In this document: one piece after another, positions 43,402 through 52,747 of the stretch
Layout of the letters: every line of letters starts with the position of its first letter
Numbering within the stretch: the first letter of the stretch is position 1
Assembly (NCBI RefSeq): GCF_037151175.1
Contig: NZ_JBBCOR010000010.1
Location: 1 to 64,000, forward strand
From: Asaia sp003994335
Lineage (GTDB): Bacteria > Pseudomonadota > Alphaproteobacteria > Acetobacterales > Acetobacteraceae
DNA length: 64,000 nt
Direction of reading: 5' to 3'
Notes under the pieces: model-generated
Seen by the model: the letters and a program-made list of their open reading frames with translations, nothing else
What the model was told of the DNA's origin: nothing
The model's database searches: none
Translations under genes and position numbers: made by a program

Positions 43402-45483
43402 ATGGCTTATACACTCAGCGGAACATGGTATGCTGTTCTGAGCGGTCAGGGGACCATCTACACAAGCACCGTTAATGGCCAGACCGTCTCGTATTCGGGT
43501 GCGGTCGTGTTTAAAGGCGCCACCCTGACGGTCACGAGCGGTGCGGTTGTGAGCGCCATCTCTGCCGTGTCGACGCAGATCTCGATTGCCTCGGGCGGCA
43601 TCCTGCAGGGCTCGATCATGAGCAGCGGTGGCGTGACCATCGCGTCTGGCGGGAAAAGCATTTCCAACAGCTATAATGGCGGGGCGGATGTCACCACGCG
43701 CTACGAGGCGTATATCAGCGCGGGCGGGGCCTCTTACAGCGACACGTTCAATCGCGTCGGTACGATCAATGCGAACGAGGTGGACTCATTTGATGTTGGC
43801 TCTGGTGCCATCCTGCAGGATGCCACGATGGGAAGCGGGTCCTATGTCGCCATTTCCGATGGCGCCCAGGTGACGGGCCTGACGATTGAATCCACAGTAG
43901 CTTTTGTGGATTTGGGGGCAAGCTATGGATCTGTCCCGCTATCGGCCCCGCCGCCGCCATCATACACGCGCATGATTTCGGGTACCTGGTCGGCAGTCCT
44001 GAATGGCGGGCAAACCTATTACCAGAGTGGCACCAACTCCTTCCTGCAGCCCACCGGGGGGGTGTGCCTGACCGGTGGAGCGCTTTACGTCCAGTCGGGT
44101 GCAACGGTTGATCATGTCCTTGTGCAAAGTGGACAGGTCTTTGTGAGTAACGGGGCGTCGATGCGTAATTCCACTACGGAGAGCGGTGTTGACACGGTTA
44201 TCCGTGATGGTGGCGTTTCGACCTCCAACGTCTATCGCGGTACGATTTCTGGCGCGGCTGGCAGCCTGTCGCAGGAGGATTATTTCGTCTCGCTCAACGG
44301 AATATTTAACCGGATCGACGGAACGGCGCAGGACGCGCATATCGGAACGCAAACCGAAGCGGGCTCGCTTTATATTGCTTCGGGCGGAAATCTCATCAAC
44401 CCGACTGTCGCAGGCGGACGAAGCAGTGTGACGGTTCAGGGGGGTATGGACCCGTCCTGCTTCCTCCCGGGTGCCCTGATCGAAACCGTGAACGGCTATG
44501 GTGCAGTGGAGACGCTGCGTGCAGGCGATCTGATCGCCATCTATGATAGCGGTGAGCGGCAACTTGCGCCGATCTTGTCGGTATCGCGCCATACACATCA
44601 CGCGCATGGACACAAAAACGCGGCTGATCTCGCCGGTTTTCCTGTCCGCATTCTTGCAGATGCCTTTGCACCGGGCGTACCATTCCAAGATCTGCTGGTG
44701 ACCGGTGAGCATTGTTTCGTTTTCGATCATGCTTTGGTGCCGGTTCGTATGCTCATCAATGGCGGAACGATCCGTTATGAGACCGAGATGCCAAGCTATG
44801 ACTATTATCACGTCGTCTGCGCCGGACATCACCTGATCCAGGCTAACGGTACGATGACGGAAACCTATCTCGACGCCACGACCGTATCCCGGGTCGAAAC
44901 GATGCCAGCGGGGCGCCCTGTCGATACGACGCGCCACTTCGTGGAACCGCTCCATCGCGCCTTGCGCGCACGGGCGGGCATCATGGGCGTCGGTTGCGCC
45001 CCTCTGCCGGAAATCAGCGGTACTCGAGCCCAGTCGCCGTGTCTCGTGACGGGTGCAGGGACCCTGATTCATCCGCTGCGCAGGGCGGGTAACCGGGTGA
45101 TTTTCAGCCTGCCTTCGGGTCTGTCCAGCGCTTATCTGCGGGTGCGCGCGGCGCTTCCCTCGCAGGTTTTTGGTCCATTCATTGATGACCGGCGTCTGCT
45201 TGGCGTCTCGATCGGTGAGATGAACGTGTTCCATACAAGGGGGCAGCGCGCGATCACGAGCCACCTGACGTGCCACGAGCTTACGGGCTGGCATGGGCTG
45301 GGCGAGGCTGCATCACGCTGGACGACCGACCTCGCTTATCTGCCGGATCTGGCCCCGGCCGCGTCCTTGCAAGGTGGTCTGGACGATGTCGGCCCCTCTC
45401 TGCTCTCCATCGAGATTCTCGATGAAGGTCCTTCGGTCCATCTGCTGGCCGAAGACGGGGACGCGGCGCGTCTGGTAGGCTGA
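43402..45483 (+). CDS. Hint-domain protein with duplicated AIDA-like passenger (Hint protein 1)
   Basis: 693 residues, no recognisable signal peptide. Residues 1-180 and 190-350 are two copies of one glycine/serine-rich beta-solenoid unit (TLSGTWYAVLSG / MISGTWSAVLNG; SDTFNRVG / NGIFNRID; SIASGGILQG-type repeats), separated by a proline linker (APPPPS). A Hint (hedgehog/intein) domain spans about 353-490: N-terminal Cys353 (SCFLPGALIE), TGEH at 434-437, RYETEMPSYDYYHV and LIQANG (Asn482). A C-terminal module (about 512-645) carries FVEPLH, GPFIDDRRLLGVSIGE and ELTGWHGL. Hint domains cleave peptide bonds autocatalytically, so release of the passenger is plausible. AGGA precedes the ATG. Confidence 0.82.
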   Translation: MAYTLSGTWYAVLSGQGTIYTSTVNGQTVSYSGAVVFKGATLTVTSGAVVSAISAVSTQISIASGGILQGSIMSSGGVTIASGGKSISNSYNGGADVTTRYEAYISAGGASYSDTFNRVGTINANEVDSFDVGSGAILQDATMGSGSYVAISDGAQVTGLTIESTVAFVDLGASYGSVPLSAPPPPSYTRMISGTWSAVLNGGQTYYQSGTNSFLQPTGGVCLTGGALYVQSGATVDHVLVQSGQVFVSNGASMRNSTTESGVDTVIRDGGVSTSNVYRGTISGAAGSLSQEDYFVSLNGIFNRIDGTAQDAHIGTQTEAGSLYIASGGNLINPTVAGGRSSVTVQGGMDPSCFLPGALIETVNGYGAVETLRAGDLIAIYDSGERQLAPILSVSRHTHHAHGHKNAADLAGFPVRILADAFAPGVPFQDLLVTGEHCFVFDHALVPVRMLINGGTIRYETEMPSYDYYHVVCAGHHLIQANGTMTETYLDATTVSRVETMPAGRPVDTTRHFVEPLHRALRARAGIMGVGCAPLPEISGTRAQSPCLVTGAGTLIHPLRRAGNRVIFSLPSGLSSAYLRVRAALPSQVFGPFIDDRRLLGVSIGEMNVFHTRGQRAITSHLTCHELTGWHGLGEAASRWTTDLAYLPDLAPAASLQGGLDDVGPSLLSIEILDEGPSVHLLAEDGDAARLVG

Positions 45484-45520
45484 ATCAAGAGGGCTCGATC
45501 AGACGGTTCATGGGAGGGGC

Positions 45521-46441
45521 TTAGAGATGCCTCTCCCAGTCCTCTCCTTGCAGTGGGACGCCAAACAGATCGTGAGGTGCGGTCGCGACACAGGCAAAAC
45601 CATTGCGGGCATAAAGGCGACGCGCCGTGTCCAGCACGGTATGGGTCCATAGCACCACGCGTTCATACTGTTTCTCACGCGCGAAATTCAGACATTGCTG
45701 CACGAGGGCATCGCCGATGCCGCGCCTTCTGGCGAAGGGTTCGACATGGAGCAGGCGCAGCCGCGCCGTACCCGGTTTTCCGCGAGCGGCTTCATCGGTC
45801 AGAAAAACGGCCCCTGCCATGACGCCATCCAGATCGGCAATCCAGCACGCCTCGCGATCCGGTACGAATTCGCGCAGAAATTGTGCGGCGGTTTCGGCAA
45901 TCAGACATTCCAGCTTATGCCCCCAGCCATGGCTCTCGGCATAAAGCGCCGATTGGCGGGCCGCGATCAGGCTCACCTCTCCGGATCGCGGCGCACGCAG
46001 GGTGAGCGTTGCCGGGGCTGAAGGGGCCAGCAGGCGATGGGCGAGCGACAGGGATGAAACCAGGTCGTGCTGCTCCATCGGGTCCAGAACCGTGAGCGCC
46101 TTTTCGACGGCACTCCGCATGCGTTGATCGAGTTGGGCGACAAGACGGGCGCCAGAATCGGTCAGGCTGACCGGACGCGTGCGTCTGTCCTGTGTCGTGG
46201 CGTCTCGCGCAACGAGTGCCCGTCGGCTGAGACGTGTGATAAGGCGGCTCAGATAACCTCGGTCGATCTGTAGGATCTCCTGCAAGCTGGCGGCGCGTAC
46301 CGGCGCGTTACGGGCGATTTCGAACAGCACGCGCGCCTCGGCCATGCTGATATCCTCACCCAGGAAATGGGTGTCGATGGCCCCGATATGGCTCACATAG
46401 AACCGATTGAACCGCCTGATGGCCTCGATCATGTCATCCAT
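45521..46441 (-). CDS. MarR-type regulator fused to GNAT acetyltransferase
   Basis: 306 residues in two domains. Residues 1 to about 140 are a MarR winged helix (ISMAEARVLFEIARNAPVRA, then LQEILQIDRGYLSRLITRLS, and the wing with DRRTRPVSLTDSG). Residues about 155-306 are a GNAT N-acetyltransferase with acetyl-CoA-binding motif VEPFARRRGIGDALVQQCL and C-terminal ARRLYARNGF. Such fusions are known in several bacterial phyla; the acetylated substrate is unknown. It is divergent from the siderophore receptor gene with 264 bases between the starts and convergent with Hint gene 1. Confidence 0.88.
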   Translation of the reverse strand: MDDMIEAIRRFNRFYVSHIGAIDTHFLGEDISMAEARVLFEIARNAPVRAASLQEILQIDRGYLSRLITRLSRRALVARDATTQDRRTRPVSLTDSGARLVAQLDQRMRSAVEKALTVLDPMEQHDLVSSLSLAHRLLAPSAPATLTLRAPRSGEVSLIAARQSALYAESHGWGHKLECLIAETAAQFLREFVPDREACWIADLDGVMAGAVFLTDEAARGKPGTARLRLLHVEPFARRRGIGDALVQQCLNFAREKQYERVVLWTHTVLDTARRLYARNGFACVATAPHDLFGVPLQGEDWERHL

Positions 46442-46632
46442 AATACTGCAGTCCGTCCTTCACTGGCGTGGGGCGATGGGTCGCATCTGCCCTCTGCGCT
46501 GCGAATGAGGCAACTCTCGGGTCATGACCTTCTGCAAATCTGTGCCTCGCGCCCGTGACGTAACAGATCAGTTCTCCAAACTGTGTCTTTGAGGCTTCAG
46601 AGCGGGCGATAAACCTGACTCAGGAGTCATTA

Positions 46633-46659
46633 TGCAATTGACAATAACTCGCAATTGCA
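46633..46659 (+). promoter_or_regulatory. candidate iron-regulator (Fur/Mur-like) operator
   Basis: TGCAATTG (46633-46640) and CAATTGCA (46652-46659) form a perfect eight-base inverted repeat with an 11-base spacer, 47 bases before the TonB-receptor start. TGCAA-rich dyads are reported for alphaproteobacterial Fur-family regulators. Assignment to Fur is inference from the iron-uptake gene downstream. Confidence 0.5.
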
Positions 46660-46705
46660 AGATCTCCGAGCGGGTTTCGTTCTAAGATGATGTGAATTCA
46701 AGACA

Positions 46706-48988
46706 ATGCGCAGGACAATCGGTCTTCTCGCCCTTGCTGCGGCAAGTGCGGCTTCTCTCCCCATGGCTCTGGCAGAGGACAGACAGCCCGAGTCGATCTT
46801 GCGAAAAAAACCGGTCGCAGCCCGACATGATGCGGCCAGGAAAAAGGCCACGAACCGCGACAAGGCAGATGAGGTGATCGTTGTGTCGGCCACGGGTCTT
46901 TCCCAGGCAGGGGCCACGACCAAAACGCGGACACCGATCATCGATTCCCCGCAGACGATCTCGATCGTGACGCGTGAAGAGATCGAATTGCGCGCGTCAC
47001 CGACCATTGCAGATGCGCTCTCCTATATGGCGGGCGTGCAGGCAGAGCCATCCGGTGTCGATAATCGCGTGGATGAGGTTTCGGTACGCGGGTTCGGCGC
47101 TGGGGGGTTCTCGTCGAATAATAATTTCGTCGATGGGCTGCGTCTGCCGTCGGGCGGCCAGTGGACGCGTACCTCCTTCGATCCTTTTGCATTGCAGCAG
47201 ATCGAGGTTCTGAAGGGGCCCTCAGGCGCGCTTTATGGCCAGACGGCACCGGGCGGTATCGTCAATCTCACCACCAAGCGGCCAACCGAAAAGTCGCATG
47301 GTGAATTCTTTCTCCAGACCATCGGCTATACCAAGCTCGGCAACTGGCAGGGCCAGGCTTCGGGAGATGTTTCCGGCAAACTCAATAAATCAGGAACGGT
47401 CCAGGGGCGTATCGTTGCTGTGGCGCGTTATGGCGGAACGCAGGTCAATGATGTGAATAGCGGGCGCTATTACGTGTCGCCCAGTCTGACATGGAATTAT
47501 GCCAAAGGGTCGAGCTGGACGCTGCTGGCGCAATATCAGCGCGATACGGGTGGGTCGACTTTCCAGTTCCTGCCGATGACTGGCACACTTGTGCCGTCCA
47601 AGGGACGCTATATCCGCAATGATGAAAATATCGGCGAGCCGGACTGGAACACTTTCGATCGGACACAGGTGCTGACGGGCTCGTTCCTCGAGCACAAGTT
47701 CAATAATATCGTCACGCTGCGCAACAACACGCGTTATACCTATCTCGATAATCTCTATCGCTCGACCGTGCTTTCGGGGGATACACTCACAAAATGCACG
47801 GCCAGCATCAAGGGGTGCGTGCCCTATCAGACCGTCAATCGTCGTGCAGTCGAAGGGCGCGGGCGTTCCCAAGGTGTCGCGACGGATACCCAGCTTGAGG
47901 TCAGGGCCAGAACAGGCATGGTGCGCCATACCCTGCTGTTCGGTACGGATTATTTCTACACCAATTGGGAAAGCTCGCGCGATCTGGTCAATTCGGCGCT
48001 TGTGCTGCCCTTGCTGAATATCTTCGATCCGGTGGCCCGTGGCACGACCGGCTATTCGGCCGGTCTGGCGCCACAGGTTTATGGCGCTACGGAATCACAG
48101 CAGAATGGTCTTTATTTCCAGGACCAGATGAAGATCGAGAATCTCTACATCACGGTCGGGGGGCGTCAGGACTGGGCGCGTGACAACACGCTCAATATCC
48201 TGACCAAGAAACGCTACCTGAACGATAATGACCGTTTCACCTGGCGTGCCGGTGCCGTCTATCGCACCAGGATCGGCCTGGCACCCTATTTCAGCTATGC
48301 CACGTCATTTCAGCCTCAGGTGTCCGATCCTTCCACCGCACTCGATAACAAGCCCTTCAAGCCGACCACGGGTGACCAGTACGAAGCAGGGCTGCGCTAT
48401 CAGTACGGCAAGAGCATCTATGTGACCTTTGGCGGGTATCAGATCACCCAGCAGAATGTGACGACACCGGCACCGAACGGCCAGCTTTGTGGCACCGCTA
48501 CCTGCCTTGTGCAGACGGGCGAGATGCGTGTGCGCGGTCTCGAGCTTGAAGGCCGGGCGACGCTGCCCTGGGATATGGCGGTCATTTTCACCGGGACGCG
48601 CAGCGCGGCAAAAATCACGGAATCCAATACGGCTTCGCAGATCGGTAACATTATGCCGCAGGCCCCGAAATGGATGGCTTCGCTCTTTGTCGATCAGCGC
48701 CTGCTGCATGGCCCCATGCGTGGTGCGGGTTTCGGTGGTGGCGTGCGCTATACAGGCCACTCCTATGGCGACACGGCCAATACACTCTCTATCCCCGGCT
48801 ATACGCTTTATGACATGTTCCTGCGCTATGATTTTGGCGTGGCGCGGCCGCGCTATGACGGTCTCTCCTTCTCGCTCAACATGCGCAACATCGCGAACAA
48901 GCGCTTCGTGGCGACCTGTACGGCCGTTTCTGCCTGCTATTATGGGCAGGGTCGCAGCCTGACCATGCGCCTGGAATATCGCTGGTGA
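46706..48988 (+). CDS. TonB-dependent siderophore receptor (FhuA/FhuE-like)
   Basis: 760 residues with a signal peptide (RRTIGLLALAAASAASLPMA, cut near ALAED), a TonB box DEVIVVSA at 56-63, and a plug domain with SPTIADALSYMAGVQ, EVSVRGFGAGGF and QQIEVLKGPSGALYGQTAPG. A 22-strand-type barrel follows, ending in the aromatic LTMRLEYRW. It imports ferric siderophores across the outer membrane. It leads a tightly packed locus: the next gene starts inside its stop codon. The operator-like dyad upstream fits iron control. Confidence 0.93.
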   Translation: MRRTIGLLALAAASAASLPMALAEDRQPESILRKKPVAARHDAARKKATNRDKADEVIVVSATGLSQAGATTKTRTPIIDSPQTISIVTREEIELRASPTIADALSYMAGVQAEPSGVDNRVDEVSVRGFGAGGFSSNNNFVDGLRLPSGGQWTRTSFDPFALQQIEVLKGPSGALYGQTAPGGIVNLTTKRPTEKSHGEFFLQTIGYTKLGNWQGQASGDVSGKLNKSGTVQGRIVAVARYGGTQVNDVNSGRYYVSPSLTWNYAKGSSWTLLAQYQRDTGGSTFQFLPMTGTLVPSKGRYIRNDENIGEPDWNTFDRTQVLTGSFLEHKFNNIVTLRNNTRYTYLDNLYRSTVLSGDTLTKCTASIKGCVPYQTVNRRAVEGRGRSQGVATDTQLEVRARTGMVRHTLLFGTDYFYTNWESSRDLVNSALVLPLLNIFDPVARGTTGYSAGLAPQVYGATESQQNGLYFQDQMKIENLYITVGGRQDWARDNTLNILTKKRYLNDNDRFTWRAGAVYRTRIGLAPYFSYATSFQPQVSDPSTALDNKPFKPTTGDQYEAGLRYQYGKSIYVTFGGYQITQQNVTTPAPNGQLCGTATCLVQTGEMRVRGLELEGRATLPWDMAVIFTGTRSAAKITESNTASQIGNIMPQAPKWMASLFVDQRLLHGPMRGAGFGGGVRYTGHSYGDTANTLSIPGYTLYDMFLRYDFGVARPRYDGLSFSLNMRNIANKRFVATCTAVSACYYGQGRSLTMRLEYRW

Positions 48989-49269
48989 GTGCGCATCCGC
49001 TTTTCGCCCTCGCCGGGGGTATACTGGTCGTGATGGCGGGTATGGCTTTCTATCTGGCTGCCCATCAGCAGCAGCTTCTGGCGCGTCGGCTGCCCCTGCG
49101 CCCCGCAGTTCTCGCCGGGATGCTTCTCCTGGTTCTGTCCATGATCGGCCTTGCGACGGCTACGAGCCCGCTTGTGGGGGTTTTTGCGAGCGCGATCGGG
49201 TTGATGGTCGTACTCAGCCTGTTGCCCGTGACCGTGGCGGTCTTTCGGCGGGAGCGAAGCGGGTCATGA
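48985..49269 (+). CDS. small inner-membrane protein of siderophore locus (DUF3325-like)
   Basis: 94 residues from a GTG start at 48985 that overlaps the receptor stop (GTGA), implying translational coupling. Three hydrophobic segments: LFALAGGILVVMAGMAFYLA, AVLAGMLLLVLSMIGLATA and AIGLMVVLSLLPVTVAVF. Small membrane proteins of this type commonly sit between TonB siderophore receptors and PepSY proteins; the specific function is unknown. The domain label is tentative. Confidence 0.75.
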   Translation: MSAHPLFALAGGILVVMAGMAFYLAAHQQQLLARRLPLRPAVLAGMLLLVLSMIGLATATSPLVGVFASAIGLMVVLSLLPVTVAVFRRERSGS

Positions 49270-49279
49270 GCGAACAATC

Positions 49280-49588
49280 ATGAAAGCCGCGCCGCTCACC
49301 ACACGACACTGGCTGTCAAAGACGCTTGCGGCCCTGATTCCGGGTGCCGCGCTCGCTCTGGGGGTCATGGTGCTGATCGGGCATCTCTGCGGTAGTACGG
49401 GCAATCCGATGACCCTGTCCGCACAGTTCCTGATGTGGGGGGCAGCGCTAATCTGGGTGCTCTGCCTCAGCCTGTGTTTCCTGTTTCGCTCCGGGCTTGG
49501 GGCCTGGTTCGGCTTTGGCTGGCTCGCCTGCCTCGTCTGGCTTGCCAATACGCTGATGGCCGGTTTCTCTGCGGGAGGCAGTCCATGA
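49280..49588 (+). CDS. small inner-membrane protein of siderophore locus (DUF3649-like)
   Basis: 102 residues, three hydrophobic segments (TLAALIPGAALALGVMVLIG; FLMWGAALIWVLCLSLCFLF; FGFGWLACLVWLANTLMAGF). It starts 10 bases after the previous gene and overlaps the PepSY gene by four bases (ATGA). By position and topology it is the DUF3649-type partner seen in similar receptor loci. No catalytic motif is visible. Confidence 0.75.
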   Translation: MKAAPLTTRHWLSKTLAALIPGAALALGVMVLIGHLCGSTGNPMTLSAQFLMWGAALIWVLCLSLCFLFRSGLGAWFGFGWLACLVWLANTLMAGFSAGGSP

Positions 49589-51399
49589 AGCTGCGCGCCG
49601 ATATTGTTGCGGTCTATCGCGAGGTTCATAGCTGGGTAGGCGTGGTGGCCGGGCTCTTTCTGTTCATTGCCTTTTATGCCGGGGCCATCACCATGTTCGA
49701 GCCTGCACTTGAATCTTGGATGACACCACGCCCTGCGCTGCCTCAGCCCGTTTCTCTGGAACGGACACCGGAGCTTCTCGAGAAGGCTTTCACGGCGTTT
49801 CCCCAGGCACGCCGCCAATACTCGATCGTGGTGGCGCCTGATGCCGCGCATCCCGCCAGACTTGTTTGGCCTTTGAGCGAGGGGCGGCATGGGCACGGTT
49901 CGGCGGCGGTCATGATGGCGGCGCTTGATGCGCAGGGTCAGCTTGTGACCGTGACGCGCCGACCTTCTCCCGTCGCGCAGGTCATCGATGTGATTCATCA
50001 GCGCATGGGACTGCCTTTGCCTCATGAGACGGCCATGATCGTCATGGGGTTCATTGCGCTGGGTTATGCGCTGGCACTGGTTTCCGGCACGCTCGTTTTC
50101 CTGCCCGCTCTGGCGCGTGGCCTTTTTGCCGTCAGGTTGGTGGGCAGCGTGCGACGCAAATGGCTCGATCTGCATAATCTGCTTGGCTTCTGCTCCCTCC
50201 CTTTTCACATCGTCATGGCCCTGACTTCTGTGGTTTTCGCGTTTCACGACGTGATCTTCTCCGTGCAAGCGGGATTTCTGGGCGGGGAGCGTCGAGGCGC
50301 CGAGCACGGTGCCCTTCAGGGAACTACGGGGCAGGGGCATGCACGCTTCGGTCGAGAAGCTGGGCAAGGCGCACTCTCGGGGCCGGGCGGTCCGGGCAGA
50401 GCCGTCGGGGATCAGTCAGCATTTGGCCCTGCCGGGCAAGGGCCCCGGATGCCGGTCGCAGATGAAGGTCACGTCATGGCGGCCCGGAGCGGCACGCAAG
50501 ACATTCCGCCGGCTCTGTCACGCCAGGCAGCGGGGGATGACAGATCTGGCACGGGTGGCCCCGTTTTGCACGGCGGAGCTCCGGGGCGCGCGGTTCCCCT
50601 CCCGCTGCCGCCTGATCGCATTCTCTCACGCCTTGCGCAGAGCGCGCCCGGCTTTGTTCCGGATACATTGGATTATACGCAGCGCAAGCCTCGCGAACGT
50701 AGCGGTGCAGCACCCTCTGCTTCAGGGGGGTCTCTGACATTGCGTGTGTCAGGCTATGATGCCGCGCATGTTATGCGCGGCCCGAGCAGTGGCTTTGCAA
50801 CGCTCGATCCGACAACGGGTGCGCTTTTGTGGCGGGACTATCTGCCCGGTCAGCAATCCGCCGGATTTGCTGCGCTGACGAGTTTCTTTGCGCTGCATTT
50901 CGGCAGTTACGGGGGCGTCCCCATACGCTGGGCTTATCTCGTTCTGGGCTTTGCCGGAGCGTTTCTGTTCTATACCGGTAATCGTCTCTGGATTGCCGTG
51001 CGCCGGCGCAGGGAGAAGGCCTCCGGTCTTGAGCTGGACACCCGTGGAACATGGTTCCTGGCAAGACTGACGACCGGATGCTGCGCAGGATGCATGGCCG
51101 GCATTGCGGTGCTGCTTGATGCAGGGCTTGCTTGCCCAGCTTGGGTTTCGGAATCCAGCGCCATGCTGGTCTATCAGGGTGTGTTCTGGCTCTTCGTTTC
51201 AGGCGCCTTCATTCCACGTATAGGGGAGCGCCCCCTTCTGGCTCTCAGCGGTGCCTTCTATCTTCTGCTTGCCGGGCTTGTTTGTGTGCAGAGTGGTCGG
51301 GAGATTACGACCGGCTGGGCAGTTGCCGTCATCTCCCTGATCCTGGGTGGGGTTTTGTGCCGTCATTCTTTCCGAGTCGAGCGGCCGCGCGCAGCCTGA
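49585..51399 (+). CDS. PepSY-associated transmembrane protein (ferric-siderophore reductase-like)
   Basis: 604 residues from the ATG at 49585 (GGGAGG upstream). N-terminal PepSY-TM signature REVHSWVGVVAGLFLFIAFYAG, then HQRMGLPLPHETAMIVMGF, a helix pair ending WLDLHNLLGFCSLPFHIVMA, and after a long gap the second half LALHFGSYGGVPIRWAYLVL-type segment with FLFYTGNRLWI and four more helices. Proteins of this type are thought to take part in periplasmic or membrane iron reduction after siderophore uptake. About 110 residues (roughly 234-345) between the halves are Gly/Arg/Ala-rich and low in complexity; see findings. It ends 34 bases before the convergent serine hydrolase. Confidence 0.82.
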   Translation: MKLRADIVAVYREVHSWVGVVAGLFLFIAFYAGAITMFEPALESWMTPRPALPQPVSLERTPELLEKAFTAFPQARRQYSIVVAPDAAHPARLVWPLSEGRHGHGSAAVMMAALDAQGQLVTVTRRPSPVAQVIDVIHQRMGLPLPHETAMIVMGFIALGYALALVSGTLVFLPALARGLFAVRLVGSVRRKWLDLHNLLGFCSLPFHIVMALTSVVFAFHDVIFSVQAGFLGGERRGAEHGALQGTTGQGHARFGREAGQGALSGPGGPGRAVGDQSAFGPAGQGPRMPVADEGHVMAARSGTQDIPPALSRQAAGDDRSGTGGPVLHGGAPGRAVPLPLPPDRILSRLAQSAPGFVPDTLDYTQRKPRERSGAAPSASGGSLTLRVSGYDAAHVMRGPSSGFATLDPTTGALLWRDYLPGQQSAGFAALTSFFALHFGSYGGVPIRWAYLVLGFAGAFLFYTGNRLWIAVRRRREKASGLELDTRGTWFLARLTTGCCAGCMAGIAVLLDAGLACPAWVSESSAMLVYQGVFWLFVSGAFIPRIGERPLLALSGAFYLLLAGLVCVQSGREITTGWAVAVISLILGGVLCRHSFRVERPRAA

Positions 51400-51433
51400 C
51401 CGATGCCCTGGCTTCGGCCGGGGAGGAAGGATT

Positions 51434-52747
51434 TCAGTTTCTCAGCCTGTTTGCGATGGCGTTGAACATGAGGGACGCCTCGAGAGGTTGTCGGCTGAAG
51501 GAAGGTTCGGCCTCGGGCCAGGTCGCCCACTGGACGATCACCAGCTTTTCTTGCGGATCGACAACGAGCAACTGCCCGAAGATACCCATGGCCCAGAGCG
51601 ACTCACTCGGGCTTAGTCCGGTCTTCGGGGCAACAGTATCAGCCGCAGCAGGCACAGAGTTGTGCCACCATTCAAAGCCATACGTCCCGTCGGGATGAGC
51701 GGGACTGACCGAATGACGTGCTTTGGTCCATTGGCTGCACGCCTTCAGCCATGAATCGGGCAGGATCTTGCGACCATCGGGGAGGACCCCGTCATTCATG
51801 ACGAAGAGGCCGAACTTGCCCCAGTCTTCCATCGTGGCATTGAAGCCATGGGCGCCCACGTCATGCCGGTTCTGCCGATAGCTGTGCCAGACACCGTCAT
51901 GGGTCATGCCATAAGGCTGCCAGATCATCTCCTGCAGGTTTTGCGCGATGGTTTTGCCGGTCGCTTTCTCGAGCACGTCTCCAAGAACCCAGGCTCCCCC
52001 TGATGAGTAGGACCATGTGGTTCCGGGTGTGGCGACAGAAGGGCGCTCGGGCGAGGCCACAAGCGCTGTGACACATGCATACGGGTCCGTGCCTGCCTCG
52101 CAGCGTGTCAGACGCGCGAAATCGGAGGCAGGATTTGTGTAATCCTCGTTCCACGCGACGCCAGAGACATGCTGAAGCAGTTGACGGATCGTGATTCCAG
52201 CCCACGTCGTGCCTTTGAGAGACGGATCGTATGTGACAGCGGTATCATCGAGGGAATGGATCGTGCCCTGTTTGAGTGCGATTCCAACCAGCGTGGAAAC
52301 GACCGATTTCCCCACGGAACGTGAAGTCCAGAGTGTATCAGGCGTATTGCCGTTGCCATAATAGCGATAAACGACCTTGCCGTCCTTGATGACCATGAGG
52401 CCGGTCACATTGTTGCGGCTCAGATAGGCAGCAAGCGGATAGTGCTTCCCGTCGATTTCATAGTCTACGCTGGAGAGATCCTTCAATCCGAGAGGCAAGG
52501 CGGAGGGGTTTTTTGCCTTGAAGACATCGCCGTCATACATGCGCCAGTCATTGCGGAAGCCGATCACCCGCTCCGCTTGTCCCCAGCTCAGCATTGTACG
52601 GGCATCGGGCAGAGCCGTGTCGACAGGTGTCGGGCAGACGGACAGGCCGAGGCGCCGACAGTCCTGGTTGGCGGTTTCGGCCCTGCTTGGCGACATGGTT
52701 GTGCATAAAAGCGCCGCCAAAAGGAGAGGAGAAAAACTGATCTGCAT
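51434..52747 (-). CDS. secreted serine hydrolase, class C beta-lactamase/DD-peptidase family
   Basis: 437 residues with a signal peptide (ISFSPLLLAALLCTTMS, cut near PSRAE). Active-site SxxK is S144-V-G-K147 in TSRSVGKSVV, the second motif is in TWSYSSGGAW, and the third lies in the GTYGFEWWHN region. A 100-residue N-terminal extension precedes the penicillin-binding-like fold (VTGLMVIKDGKVVYRYYGNG). Members of this group include esterases and amidases as well as beta-lactamases, so resistance should not be assumed. Single gene. Confidence 0.85.
   Translation of the reverse strand: MQISFSPLLLAALLCTTMSPSRAETANQDCRRLGLSVCPTPVDTALPDARTMLSWGQAERVIGFRNDWRMYDGDVFKAKNPSALPLGLKDLSSVDYEIDGKHYPLAAYLSRNNVTGLMVIKDGKVVYRYYGNGNTPDTLWTSRSVGKSVVSTLVGIALKQGTIHSLDDTAVTYDPSLKGTTWAGITIRQLLQHVSGVAWNEDYTNPASDFARLTRCEAGTDPYACVTALVASPERPSVATPGTTWSYSSGGAWVLGDVLEKATGKTIAQNLQEMIWQPYGMTHDGVWHSYRQNRHDVGAHGFNATMEDWGKFGLFVMNDGVLPDGRKILPDSWLKACSQWTKARHSVSPAHPDGTYGFEWWHNSVPAAADTVAPKTGLSPSESLWAMGIFGQLLVVDPQEKLVIVQWATWPEAEPSFSRQPLEASLMFNAIANRLRN

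Noticed and set aside
43107..43403. 98-codon minus-strand frame over the AT-rich leader of Hint gene 1
   Set aside because: Its start overlaps the Hint start codon antisense and no ribosome binding site or domain is seen.
43960..45294. A 444-codon open frame antisense to Hint gene 1
   Set aside because: No ribosome binding site and no domain; the sense frame has clear Hint motifs.
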